Origin: JAEHDI01 sp035455185
GTDB lineage: Bacteria; Acidobacteriota; Terriglobia; Bryobacterales; Bryobacteraceae
DNA: 14,986 nucleotides
Assembly: GCA_035455185.1 (NCBI GenBank)
Contig: DATIFQ010000218.1
Span: 1-14,986, forward strand
Direction of reading: 5' to 3'
In this document: positions 1 to 7,532 of the stretch, piece by piece
Numbering within the stretch: position 1 is the first letter of the stretch
Layout of the letters: every line of letters starts with the position of its first letter
Program-made: the position numbers and the translations under genes
The notes under the pieces: model-generated
The model's database searches: none
Told to the model about the DNA's origin: nothing
What the model saw: only the letters and a program-made list of their open reading frames with translations

Positions 1-605
1 ACGAACTTGCCACGGAACACTTTTCTAAGCACACCACGGGGGAGAAAGAAACGATACCTCGGATGGACCCAGGCTTTGTGATCGGGGGATAAGCCGCCGG
101 ACGGAATCACGCAGTGGACATGAGGATGATGCATCAGGTTCTGGCCCCAGGTATGGAGCACGCTGAAGAAACCTATGTGCGCACCCAGATGCTCCGGATC
201 GGCGGCGATCTCCAGAAGAGTTTCTGCGCTGGCTCGGAACAGGAGCGCGTAGAGAAGCTTCTTGTTGTGCAGGATCAGAGGAGCCAGCGCATGGGGAACG
301 GTGAAAACCAGATGCACGTAGGGAACGGCAAGGAGTTCCCTTTCACGGGCGGACAACCACTTCTTGCGGGCGTTGTTCCGACACCGCGGACAATGCCGGT
401 TGCGGCAGCTATTGTACGAGATGGCAACGACATGACCGCATCGGGAACAACGATCCTTGTGGCCTCCGAGTGCTGCCGTGCGGCAACGTCGGATGGCGGA
501 AAGCACCTTACGGTGCAGCCCCGTCAGCCAGGACCGGTTCCTGTCGATGAAATCCTTGCCTGCCGAGCGGATTATATCGGCCACCTCGATGGGCGGCCTG
601 TTCAC
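1..605 (-). CDS. IS91-family transposase (HUH), 3' end cut by window
   Basis: Rolling-circle transposase that nicks and rejoins single strands at the element ends. The reading frame is open from a GTG at 605 to the window edge, 201 codons. Residues 53-75 form a zinc-binding domain with CSRCG and SCRNRHCPRC (C53, C56, C67, C72, C75). HHPHVHC at about 159-165 supplies the HUH metal-binding histidines H162 and H164. The start gives VNRPPIEVADIIR, which matches the usual family N-terminus (xRPxLEVADI), so GTG is preferred over later codons. The GTG overlaps the stop of the upstream recombinase (GTGA), implying translational coupling. The catalytic tyrosine region lies outside the window, so whether the copy is intact cannot be judged. 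Confidence 0.9.
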   Translation of the reverse strand, partial: MNRPPIEVADIIRSAGKDFIDRNRSWLTGLHRKVLSAIRRCRTAALGGHKDRCSRCGHVVAISYNSCRNRHCPRCRNNARKKWLSARERELLAVPYVHLVFTVPHALAPLILHNKKLLYALLFRASAETLLEIAADPEHLGAHIGFFSVLHTWGQNLMHHPHVHCVIPSGGLSPDHKAWVHPRYRFFLPRGVLRKVFRGKF

Positions 606-1492
606 TGCTTGGGCGTTTCCCTCGAGCGACGCACCTCGACCACATCACAGACGCCCAAGCCATCCAGCGGGTTCGGAATTGCCTGCAGATGGCGCTGCGA
701 TAAATGCAGATAGATCGTCGTGTGATTCAGGCTGCTGTGCCCGAGCAGAACCTGGATTGTGCGCAGGTCTGCTCCGTCGTCCAGAAGATGGGTGGCATAG
801 GAGTGCCGCAGCGTATGCGGACCAAGCCTCTTCTGGATACCGGCCCGCTTCGCGGTCGATCGACAGATCTCGAACACGCCCCTGCCCGAAATCGGCAGAC
901 CCTTTCGACGGCTGGATCGGCTTGGAAACAGGTACGAGTTCGGTTTCATCCAGCGCCAATACTCCCGCAGCGTCTCGAGCAGCTTCGGGCTGAGGGGCAC
1001 GTCGCGGTCCTTCCCACCCTTGCCACGCTGGATACGAATCATCATGCGCCCGCTGTCGATACTGCTGACCTTGAGCCGGACCAGCTCATCACGGCGCATA
1101 CCTGTGGAGTAGAGCGTCATCAGGATGGCGCGATGAAAGAGGTCGCTTGCCGCATTGATCATCCATCTCACCTCTTCCTTGCTGAGGATGATCGGCAATC
1201 GCTTCGGAACTTTAGGGTACGGCAGCTGATCCCAGCGAAAGGATCTCTTGAGGGTGTGGACAAAGAAGAACTTCATCGCGGCCATGTGCTGCTTGACCGT
1301 GCTGGGCGAAAGCCCCTTCTCTCGCATCAAGTAAAGCTGATGGTCACGTATCTGTTCAGGGCCTAATCGATCTGGAGGTAAATGGAAGTGCTGCGCCAAC
1401 TTTCGTAGTGCGTGCACGTAGGCTTCTGCAGTACTCTGAGCGTAATTGCGACGCTGGAGTTCGTCCAGCATCAACTTTCGTAGATGGGTCAC
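602..1492 (-). CDS. Tyrosine recombinase / phage-type integrase
   Basis: Site-specific recombinase of the XerC/XerD type, 296 residues, about normal length. An N-terminal SAM-like core-binding domain covers about 1-85 and the catalytic domain about 100-275. Visible catalytic residues are R133 (STGMRRDEL), K158 (RGKGGKDR), H226 and R229 (HTLRHSYATHLL), H252 (LLGHSSLNHTT) and Y261 (IYLH), so it looks intact. The start is GTG, supported by a strong ribosome binding site at 1497-1505 (AAAGGAGGT) five bases upstream. Its stop overlaps the GTG of the transposase, so the two form one operon. It may resolve transposition intermediates or assist integration, but this is inferred. A free-standing phage integrase is less likely given the overlap. 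Confidence 0.92.
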   Translation of the reverse strand: MTHLRKLMLDELQRRNYAQSTAEAYVHALRKLAQHFHLPPDRLGPEQIRDHQLYLMREKGLSPSTVKQHMAAMKFFFVHTLKRSFRWDQLPYPKVPKRLPIILSKEEVRWMINAASDLFHRAILMTLYSTGMRRDELVRLKVSSIDSGRMMIRIQRGKGGKDRDVPLSPKLLETLREYWRWMKPNSYLFPSRSSRRKGLPISGRGVFEICRSTAKRAGIQKRLGPHTLRHSYATHLLDDGADLRTIQVLLGHSSLNHTTIYLHLSQRHLQAIPNPLDGLGVCDVVEVRRSRETPKQ

Positions 1493-1496
1493 ATGG

Positions 1497-1505
1497 ACCT
1501 CCTTT
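1497..1505 (-). promoter_or_regulatory. Shine-Dalgarno site of the tyrosine recombinase
   Basis: Minus strand AAAGGAGGT lies five bases before the GTG at 1492. It decides the GTG start over the out-of-frame ATG that overlaps it at 1494-1492. It is the strongest ribosome binding site noticed in the window. Confidence 0.7.
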
Positions 1506-1588
1506 CTATGTGACCCACGCTATCTCAACGGCAGTAAATCGGAATACAGCACACGCGCAGCGTCCGCCGCGCCAGCGGCTTCGTTCAA

Positions 1589-1620
1589 GTCGCCTATTCG
1601 TAGAACTGGTTTGAGGCGAC
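1589..1620. repeat. Inverted repeat, candidate IS91 left terminus
   Basis: GTCGCCT at 1589-1595 is the exact reverse complement of AGGCGAC at 1614-1620, separated by 18 bases. It sits about 100 bases upstream of the recombinase start. IS91-type ends are not classical terminal inverted repeats but carry small hairpins near the ends, which fits. Without a second copy of the element the boundary is inferred. Confidence 0.45.
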
Positions 1621-1852
1621 ACACTCCGGGAGTAGTGGTTAGCCAGAGGTACGTGCCGTGATGTATCAGTGAGGACGCGGCACGGGAATACGGGACGGTT
1701 CGTTAAGCCTCGATCCAGTCGAGCGAATGCGCGGGCTGCATTGGAGGCTGAGCGCGGGCGTGGTGATCGGAGTGTTCCATTCGTGCGGAGTGGGCCCCAG
1801 GCGCCCAAGTGGGGGACCAGGGAAATTAGTCTCTGGCGAACCCGTTGAAGCG

Positions 1853-1868
1853 GTGTACAATAGTACAC
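1853..1868. promoter_or_regulatory. Palindromic operator candidate of brnTA
   Basis: GTGTACAATAGTACAC is a perfect 6+4+6 inverted repeat ending three bases before the brnT ATG. It covers a good -10 sequence, TACAAT at 1856-1861; no convincing -35 is seen (weak TGGCGA at 1834-1839). Ribbon-helix-helix antitoxins of the BrnA type repress their own operon, so this is the natural binding site. Start of transcription would fall at about 1867-1869, leaving almost no leader. Confidence 0.6.
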
Positions 1869-1871
1869 AAG

Positions 1872-2141
1872 ATGGAGGCCGAATGGGATCCCGTCAAGGC
1901 AAAAGCGAATCTCCGCAAACACAATGTCCGATTCGCCGACGCGGTGACCGTGTTGGAAGATGCGAGGGCGATAACCGTTCGCGACGAAGGGGCGGGCGAA
2001 GAGCGCTGGGTTACCATTGGCGTGGATTCCCTGGGCCGCATTCTTGTGGTCGTCTACACTTGGCGCGATGAGCGGGTTCGGCTGATTTCAGCCCGCCCCG
2101 CGACTCGCAGAGAGGCGCGGCAATATGAGCAAGAAGTATGA
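1872..2141 (+). CDS. brnT: BrnT-family ribonuclease toxin
   Basis: Toxin of a type II toxin-antitoxin pair; BrnT is a small RelE-fold ribonuclease that blocks growth unless bound by BrnA. The protein has 89 residues, normal for the family. The N-terminus MEAEWDPVKAKANLRKH matches the BrnT opening (xFEWDPxKAxxNLxKHG), and the C-terminal RLISARPATRREARQYE (70-86) is the typical end block. An in-frame TTG at 1845 would add nine residues, but these would be encoded through the operator palindrome, so ATG 1872 is chosen. No Shine-Dalgarno is visible; the -10 box lies ten bases upstream, suggesting a nearly leaderless mRNA. The 3' end overlaps brnA by 17 bases. An IS91 element lies just upstream. 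Confidence 0.9.
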   Translation: MEAEWDPVKAKANLRKHNVRFADAVTVLEDARAITVRDEGAGEERWVTIGVDSLGRILVVVYTWRDERVRLISARPATRREARQYEQEV

Positions 2142-2379
2142 TTTCAGCAAAGGCCGGCGCGGACCAGTTTTAAAGCCGCCACCGGGAAAGACCCGGGTCA
2201 CGATCCGGCTGGACGATGACGTTCTGGAGTGGTTTCGTCAGCAGGTTGATGACGCAGGAGGCGGGAACTACCAGACGCTCATCAACGAGGCGTTGCACAG
2301 TTTCATGCACCAGAAGCAGGAGTCCCTGGAGATGACCCTGCGGCGAGTGATTCGAGACGAAATCCGCCGCGCCAGCTAG
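2125..2379 (+). CDS. brnA: BrnA-family antitoxin
   Basis: Antitoxin and DNA-binding autorepressor, 84 residues. The ribbon-helix-helix core is seen at about 22-60: TRVTIRLDDDVLEWFRQQV followed by GGGNYQTLINEALHSFM, which is diagnostic for BrnA. The basic N-terminus (KKYDFSKGRRGP) and the helical tail after residue 60 are the usual BrnT-binding parts. It starts inside brnT (17-base overlap), so the two are co-translated, in the toxin-first order typical of this family. It most likely binds the palindrome at 1853-1868. Confidence 0.92.
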   Translation: MSKKYDFSKGRRGPVLKPPPGKTRVTIRLDDDVLEWFRQQVDDAGGGNYQTLINEALHSFMHQKQESLEMTLRRVIRDEIRRAS

Positions 2380-2387
2380 CGCTGGCG
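2370..2387 (+). terminator. Hairpin over the brnA stop codon
   Basis: CGCCAGC at 2370-2376 pairs perfectly with GCTGGCG at 2381-2387 around a four-base loop (TAGC) that contains the brnA stop codon TAG. There is no T-run after it, so a rho-independent terminator is not certain. An RNA-stabilising hairpin is equally possible. A second short palindrome, AGCATCGATGCT, follows at 2388-2399. Confidence 0.3.
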
Positions 2388-2458
2388 AGCATCGATGCTG
2401 CCGGCGTTCTTGGATGGGAGTGATGCGTCGAATGGTTCGGCTTCCTCCCAAAGGGTAG

Positions 2459-2578
2459 GTGTTCATCCTCGAAACGGAGCATGGCTGCCTCGACGACGTT
2501 CGAGCGCAACTCAGTTCCACGCCCATAGAATACCTGAGGCCGAACGGACGGTGGTACGTTGAAAGCAGAAGGGTTTGA
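2459..2578 (+). other. Possible small ORF or gene remnant (39 codons)
   Basis: A GTG-started frame of 39 residues (VFILETEHGCLDDVRAQL..., ending RWYVESRRV) lies between brnA and the flavin reductase. The residue mix looks protein-like, and the same frame continues upstream of an in-frame TAG at 2456-2458 for another 11 codons from an ATG at 2423 (MRRMVRLPPKG). This could be a small gene, a nonsense-broken gene or chance. No ribosome binding site is convincing and I recognise no family. The rest of 2400-2615 shows nothing else. Confidence 0.2.
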
Positions 2579-2615
2579 GCCTGATGTCCAAATCTGGGAT
2601 CCAAACGAGGTCAGC

Positions 2616-3365
2616 ATGAGTTCCACGACGACTTGGCCGACATTCATGGCAAAGCTCATGGAACGCCAGGAGGTGGCCAACCGCACTCTGGCGCTCCGAT
2701 TCGAAAAACCGGCGGACAGCCCCTTTACGCCCGGTCAGTTCGTAGAGGTCACTCTGATGAACCCCGCGGAAACTGACGCGGAAGGAAACTCAAGGGTATT
2801 TTCCATCGCCAGCGCTCCACATGAGTCGTTCCTGATGGTCACGACGAGACTGCGGGACACGGCTTTCAAGAGGACGCTGAGGACCATGCCTTTGTCAGCC
2901 GAAGTTCGGATCGAGGGCCCCTTCGGCGACTTGCGCCTGCACAAGAACCAGGCGCGGCCGGCCGTGTTCCTGGCGGGTGGAATCGGAATCACGCCTATCC
3001 GCAGTATCGTGCTTCATGCGGCGAAGCAGAAACTGCCGCACCGCATTTTCCTTTTCTATTCCAACCGACGCCCTGAAGATGCCGCCTTCCTGCAAGAGCT
3101 TGATGCCCTACAGCAGGAGAACCGCAACTACCGGTTCATCCCCACCATGACGGAGATGGAAAAGTCGCAGGCTCACTGGCAGGGAGAAACGGGCCATTTC
3201 ACCCCGGGCATGCTCACAAAGTATCTGAAGCCCGCGTCCCCCGACGCGACCCCGATTTACTACCTCACTGGCCCGCCTGGAATGGTTAGTGGAGTACGTG
3301 CGATGCTCATCGGCGCCGGAATCGACGAGGACGACATTCGCACGGAAGAATTCAGCGGGTATTGA
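2616..3365 (+). CDS. FAD/NAD(P)-binding ferredoxin reductase-like oxidoreductase
   Basis: Flavoprotein of the ferredoxin-NADP reductase superfamily that passes electrons between NAD(P)H and a one-electron carrier. The protein has 249 residues: an FAD-binding barrel (about 8-108) with RVFSIAS (60-66, the RxYS-type flavin motif) and GPFG (101-104), then an NAD(P) domain with AGGIGITP (120-127), FYSNR (147-151), TGPPGMV (218-224) and the terminal EEFSGY. No cysteine cluster for a 2Fe-2S centre is present, so it needs an external partner, which is not encoded nearby. ATG 2616 is chosen because GAGG at 2607-2610 lies five bases ahead; the frame is open back to a TTG at 2559 but that part has no family similarity. 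A fumarase gene follows after 42 bases. Confidence 0.85.
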   Translation: MSSTTTWPTFMAKLMERQEVANRTLALRFEKPADSPFTPGQFVEVTLMNPAETDAEGNSRVFSIASAPHESFLMVTTRLRDTAFKRTLRTMPLSAEVRIEGPFGDLRLHKNQARPAVFLAGGIGITPIRSIVLHAAKQKLPHRIFLFYSNRRPEDAAFLQELDALQQENRNYRFIPTMTEMEKSQAHWQGETGHFTPGMLTKYLKPASPDATPIYYLTGPPGMVSGVRAMLIGAGIDEDDIRTEEFSGY

Positions 3366-3407
3366 TCGGGCCTTTCTCGGTTGACCTCCGCGCCCGAGGG
3401 CAGGCCT

Positions 3408-4757
<1,350 letters not shown>

Positions 4758-4791
4758 CGCTCGGGAGTGTGAGCGCCCTGGCAACGCGCCT

Positions 4792-6075
4792 CTAGTCAGG
4801 CTTCTTCCCGCCGGTGATCAGGCGGGCACCGCGGTTGTAAGTGAAGTAGTGGAACGCCCATTGTGTCGCCACCAGCAGGCGGTTCTGGAAGCCGATCAGG
4901 TACATCAGGTGGACGAAAAGCCACAGCAGCCAAGCCACCACGCCGCTGAAGTGCAGTCCCGCCAGTATCCCCACCGCTTGCTTCCGCCCGATGGTGGCCA
5001 GGTTGCCCTTGTCGATATAGTGGAAAGGCCCGCACGCACTACCGCCGAGCCGTGCGCGGATCAGATGTCCGACATACCGCCCCTGCTGCATCGCCACCGG
5101 GCAGAGCCCGGGTAGGCTCTTTCCGTTTTGATGGGTGTAGTTCGCCAGATCGCCGATGATGAAGATCTCGGGATGGCCGGGAACGCTGCAATCAGGCGCG
5201 ACGGAGACTCGGCCGGCGCGGTCGGCCGTCGCCCCCGTCTGTTCCGCGATCGCGCGCCCGAGCGGGCTCGCTTCGACGCCGGCTGCCCAGATCACCGTCC
5301 GCGCGGCGATCCGCTCGGAGCCGTTCGGCGTCTCCAGAGTGACCCCTTCCCGATCGATGTGCGTCACACCCACGCCCGTTCGCGCACGGACGCCAAGCTT
5401 GATCAACGACCTTTCGGCGGCCGCCGACAGGTCTTCCGGAAAACCGGGCAGAACCCTCGGCGAGCGATCCACGACGATGATCTGCGCTTCGGCGGGATCG
5501 ATGGTGCGGAAATCGCCTCGCAGGGTATCGTTTGCCACCTCACCGAGGGTCCCGGCGAGTTCCACGCCCGTTGGGCCCGCACCGACGATGACAAAGGTCA
5601 GCAAGGCGCGCCGGGCAGCCTGATCCGTGGCTATTTCGGCGGCTTCGAAAGCCAGAAGCACCCGGCGGCGAATCTCCGTCGCTTGCTCCAAAGTCTTCAG
5701 GCCCGGCGCGACCTCTTCCCACTGCTGGTTGCCGAAGTAGCTGTGGCTGGCTCCTGCCGCGACCACCAGCGTGTCGTACGGCACTTCCCGATTCTTCAGA
5801 ATCACCATACGGCGTCCGACGTCCACGCCGGTGACCTCATCCATGATCACGCGGGTGTTCCGCTGCCGCCGCAGGATACGGCGTAGCGGGGCTGCAATGT
5901 CACCGGGAGAGAGCCCGCTTGTCGCCACCTGGTAGAGCAGAGGCTGGAAGAGGTGGAAGTTGCGGCGGTCGATGAGTGTGACTTCGACCGGCGCGTTCCT
6001 TAACGCCTTGGCGGCCTGCAACCCTCCAAAGCCGCCGCCGACGATGACTACCCTGTGCCGTTGTTCCCCAGACAT
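4792..6075 (-). CDS. ndh: Type II NADH dehydrogenase (NDH-2)
   Basis: Single-subunit, non-proton-pumping NADH:quinone oxidoreductase on the cytoplasmic membrane face. The protein has 427 residues. The FAD Rossmann motif is VVIVGGGFGGLQAA (9-22) and the NADH Rossmann motif is VIVGAGPTGVELAG (162-175). The FAD-contacting IFIIGDLA (305-311) and quinone-site AMQQGRYVG (328-336) follow. A C-terminal hydrophobic helix (about 378-397, rich in W and L) anchors it to the membrane. NFHLFQPLLYQVATSGLSP (39-57) is a hallmark of this family. It is the last gene of a minus-strand run after an ABC ATPase (31-base gap). The functional link to that ATPase is unclear. Confidence 0.92.
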   Translation of the reverse strand: MSGEQRHRVVIVGGGFGGLQAAKALRNAPVEVTLIDRRNFHLFQPLLYQVATSGLSPGDIAAPLRRILRRQRNTRVIMDEVTGVDVGRRMVILKNREVPYDTLVVAAGASHSYFGNQQWEEVAPGLKTLEQATEIRRRVLLAFEAAEIATDQAARRALLTFVIVGAGPTGVELAGTLGEVANDTLRGDFRTIDPAEAQIIVVDRSPRVLPGFPEDLSAAAERSLIKLGVRARTGVGVTHIDREGVTLETPNGSERIAARTVIWAAGVEASPLGRAIAEQTGATADRAGRVSVAPDCSVPGHPEIFIIGDLANYTHQNGKSLPGLCPVAMQQGRYVGHLIRARLGGSACGPFHYIDKGNLATIGRKQAVGILAGLHFSGVVAWLLWLFVHLMYLIGFQNRLLVATQWAFHYFTYNRGARLITGGKKPD

Positions 6076-6106
6076 GCCGTTGGCTGACCGGTGACCGGCG
6101 AGACGC

Positions 6107-6868
6107 TCACCCGCCTCCCAGTGTCACCTTGTCCATCGCCAGAAACTCCTGAATGTGCTCGTGGTTGGACCGCTCCAGCTCGTTTACGGGACCGAAGTAA
6201 ATCACGCGGCTCTCGTGAAGGACCACGACGCGGTCCGCCACCCGGCGCATCAGGTCGAGATCGTGCGTCACCACCACCGACGTCAGCTTGAGCTGGCGTT
6301 TCAGGCGCAACATCAGGCTGGTGAGGATGTCCGACATGATCGGATCCACCATGGTGGTCGGCTCATCGTACAAGATGCACTGCGGCTGAGCGGCAAGCGC
6401 CCTCGCGATCGCGACGGCCCGCTTGTAGCCGGTCGAAAGATCGGTCGGATACGCATCCCGGTACTCCAGCAGATCCACCATGCCGAGCAGGCCGTTCACG
6501 ACATCTTCCTTGTTGGCTTCGTTGTAGTCCTCACGCAGCTCAAGCGAGAAGAGGATGTTCTCGGCCACGGTCAGGGAGTCGAACAAAGCCCCGGACTGGA
6601 AAACCATGGTGACTTTCCGGCGCACCCGCCGCAGTTCCGCCTCCAAATATTCGGTGATATCTTCGTGCGCCACGATCACCCTGCCACTGTCCGGTTTCAG
6701 GAAACCCATTATGTGAGCTAGGGTTACGGACTTTCCGACGCCGCTACGGCCGATGATCGCGACGGTCTCCCCCGCGTCGATATGGAAACTCACGTCGTCC
6801 AAAACGGGGTTGTCGAACGTCTTATAGACGTTGCGGAACTCGATGTAGTGCGGAAACTGCTCAGCCAT
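6107..6868 (-). CDS. MlaF-like ABC transporter ATPase, atypical signature
   Basis: Cytoplasmic ATPase of an MlaFEDB/Mce-type lipid transporter, 253 residues. Walker A GRSGVGKS (40-47), Q-loop VFQSGALFDSLTVAENI (89-105, the QSGALF form typical of MlaF), Walker B ILYDEPTTMVDP (165-176) and H-loop THDL (201-204) are all present. The signature motif reads LSTGYKR (144-150) in place of LSGGxxxR, and the D-loop region has MVDP in place of GLDP. No MlaE permease or MlaD substrate-binding gene is in the window, so it is an orphan here. Start ATG 6868 has AAGGAG at 6872-6877. It overlaps the mobA 3' end by 8 bases. Confidence 0.87.
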   Translation of the reverse strand: MAEQFPHYIEFRNVYKTFDNPVLDDVSFHIDAGETVAIIGRSGVGKSVTLAHIMGFLKPDSGRVIVAHEDITEYLEAELRRVRRKVTMVFQSGALFDSLTVAENILFSLELREDYNEANKEDVVNGLLGMVDLLEYRDAYPTDLSTGYKRAVAIARALAAQPQCILYDEPTTMVDPIMSDILTSLMLRLKRQLKLTSVVVTHDLDLMRRVADRVVVLHESRVIYFGPVNELERSNHEHIQEFLAMDKVTLGGG

Positions 6869-7454
6869 GGACTCCTTGAGACTCGCTCCCGGAGGAGTGT
6901 TCGTGCGTGACCCACTCCTCCGGGGTGTTGAGATTCTTGAAGAATCCGGACTTCTGCACGGAGCGTTTCACGGCATTCAGAGCCGCCAGGACGTCGGTCA
7001 TTTTCCGGGTTCCCGTGTCGAGAACGCGCCGCAATTCCGGCAGGCACGTCCGGCGATAGACCGCGCACAAAGGCTCGATGCGGCCTGCTGGCGACACCGG
7101 CACGAGGCATTCGCAACCCGTACGTTCGGCGTCATCGAGCAGGGACCGGAGAAAACTCGCGGAAACGGCCGGCATGTCGCAAGCCACGACGAGGTTCCAT
7201 TCAGCCGTCGAGAACTCCAACGCCGTGACGATTCCTCCGAGCGGTCCGCAGTCCGGCTTGATATCCGCAATCGCGGGCAGATTGAGCGAGCGAAATCGCT
7301 CCGCTCCCCCGACCAGTGTGACCGAGCCCGCCGCCTCGCGAACTTCGGCGCCGATGTGCTCCACCAGCGTCTTTCCGCGGAACGGAAGCAACGGCTTGTC
7401 CCGCCCCATCCGGGAACTTCGGCCCCCGGTAAGGACGAAGCCGGCCCTGTTCAT
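6861..7454 (-). CDS. mobA: Molybdenum cofactor guanylyltransferase (MobA-type)
   Basis: Transfers GMP from GTP to molybdopterin-Mo to make the guanine dinucleotide cofactor of DMSO-reductase-family enzymes. The protein has 197 residues, normal length. The N-terminal nucleotide-binding loop is LTGGRSSRMGRDK (8-20), followed by GPLGGI (70-75), ACDMP (91-95, metal-binding Asp) and the C-terminal NLNTPEEW (174-181). The same frame is open a further 287 codons upstream, but that part is antisense to the transglycosylase gene and is not real; ATG 7454 gives the family N-terminus. No ribosome binding site is visible, and TATCAT at 7466-7461 lies six bases ahead of the ATG. It overlaps the ABC ATPase by 8 bases. 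No molybdoenzyme is present nearby. Confidence 0.88.
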   Translation of the reverse strand: MNRAGFVLTGGRSSRMGRDKPLLPFRGKTLVEHIGAEVREAAGSVTLVGGAERFRSLNLPAIADIKPDCGPLGGIVTALEFSTAEWNLVVACDMPAVSASFLRSLLDDAERTGCECLVPVSPAGRIEPLCAVYRRTCLPELRRVLDTGTRKMTDVLAALNAVKRSVQKSGFFKNLNTPEEWVTHEHSSGSESQGVHG

Positions 7455-7513
7455 GCAAAAATGATAACATCCGGTCCGGTGAAAAACCGATTCGCTGGGA
7501 CGGAGATTAAGGC

Positions 7514-7519
7514 TATAAT
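7514..7519 (+). promoter_or_regulatory. -10 box of the lytic transglycosylase gene
   Basis: A consensus TATAAT stands 13 bases before the ATG at 7533, in the 78-base divergent gap with mobA. A poor -35 (TTCGCT, 7491-7496) lies 17 bases upstream. Predicted start of transcription near 7526 leaves a leader of about 7 bases with no Shine-Dalgarno. Confidence 0.5.
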
Positions 7520-7532
7520 TTAGAACAAAGTC

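Larger units (their letters stand above)
1..1620 (-). mobile_element. IS91-family element, upstream part
   Basis: A minus-strand unit made of a tyrosine recombinase gene and an IS91/IS801-type transposase gene. It begins near an inverted repeat at 1589-1620 and runs off the left edge of the window, so the transposase 3' end and the replication-origin end are missing. IS91-family elements transpose by rolling circle through an HUH nuclease. Some relatives carry a Y-recombinase gene ahead of the transposase. The gene content is seen directly; the boundary at 1620 is inferred only from the inverted repeat. The element lies just upstream of a BrnT/BrnA pair. Confidence 0.72.

Noticed and set aside
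114..713. 199-residue plus-strand frame at the left end
   Set aside because: It is antisense to the IS91 transposase, whose zinc and HUH motifs are clear.
4758..4775. CGCTC/GAGCG stem just after the fumarase stop, as a terminator
   Set aside because: Only five base pairs with an eight-base loop and no T-run on either strand; could be chance in GC-rich DNA.
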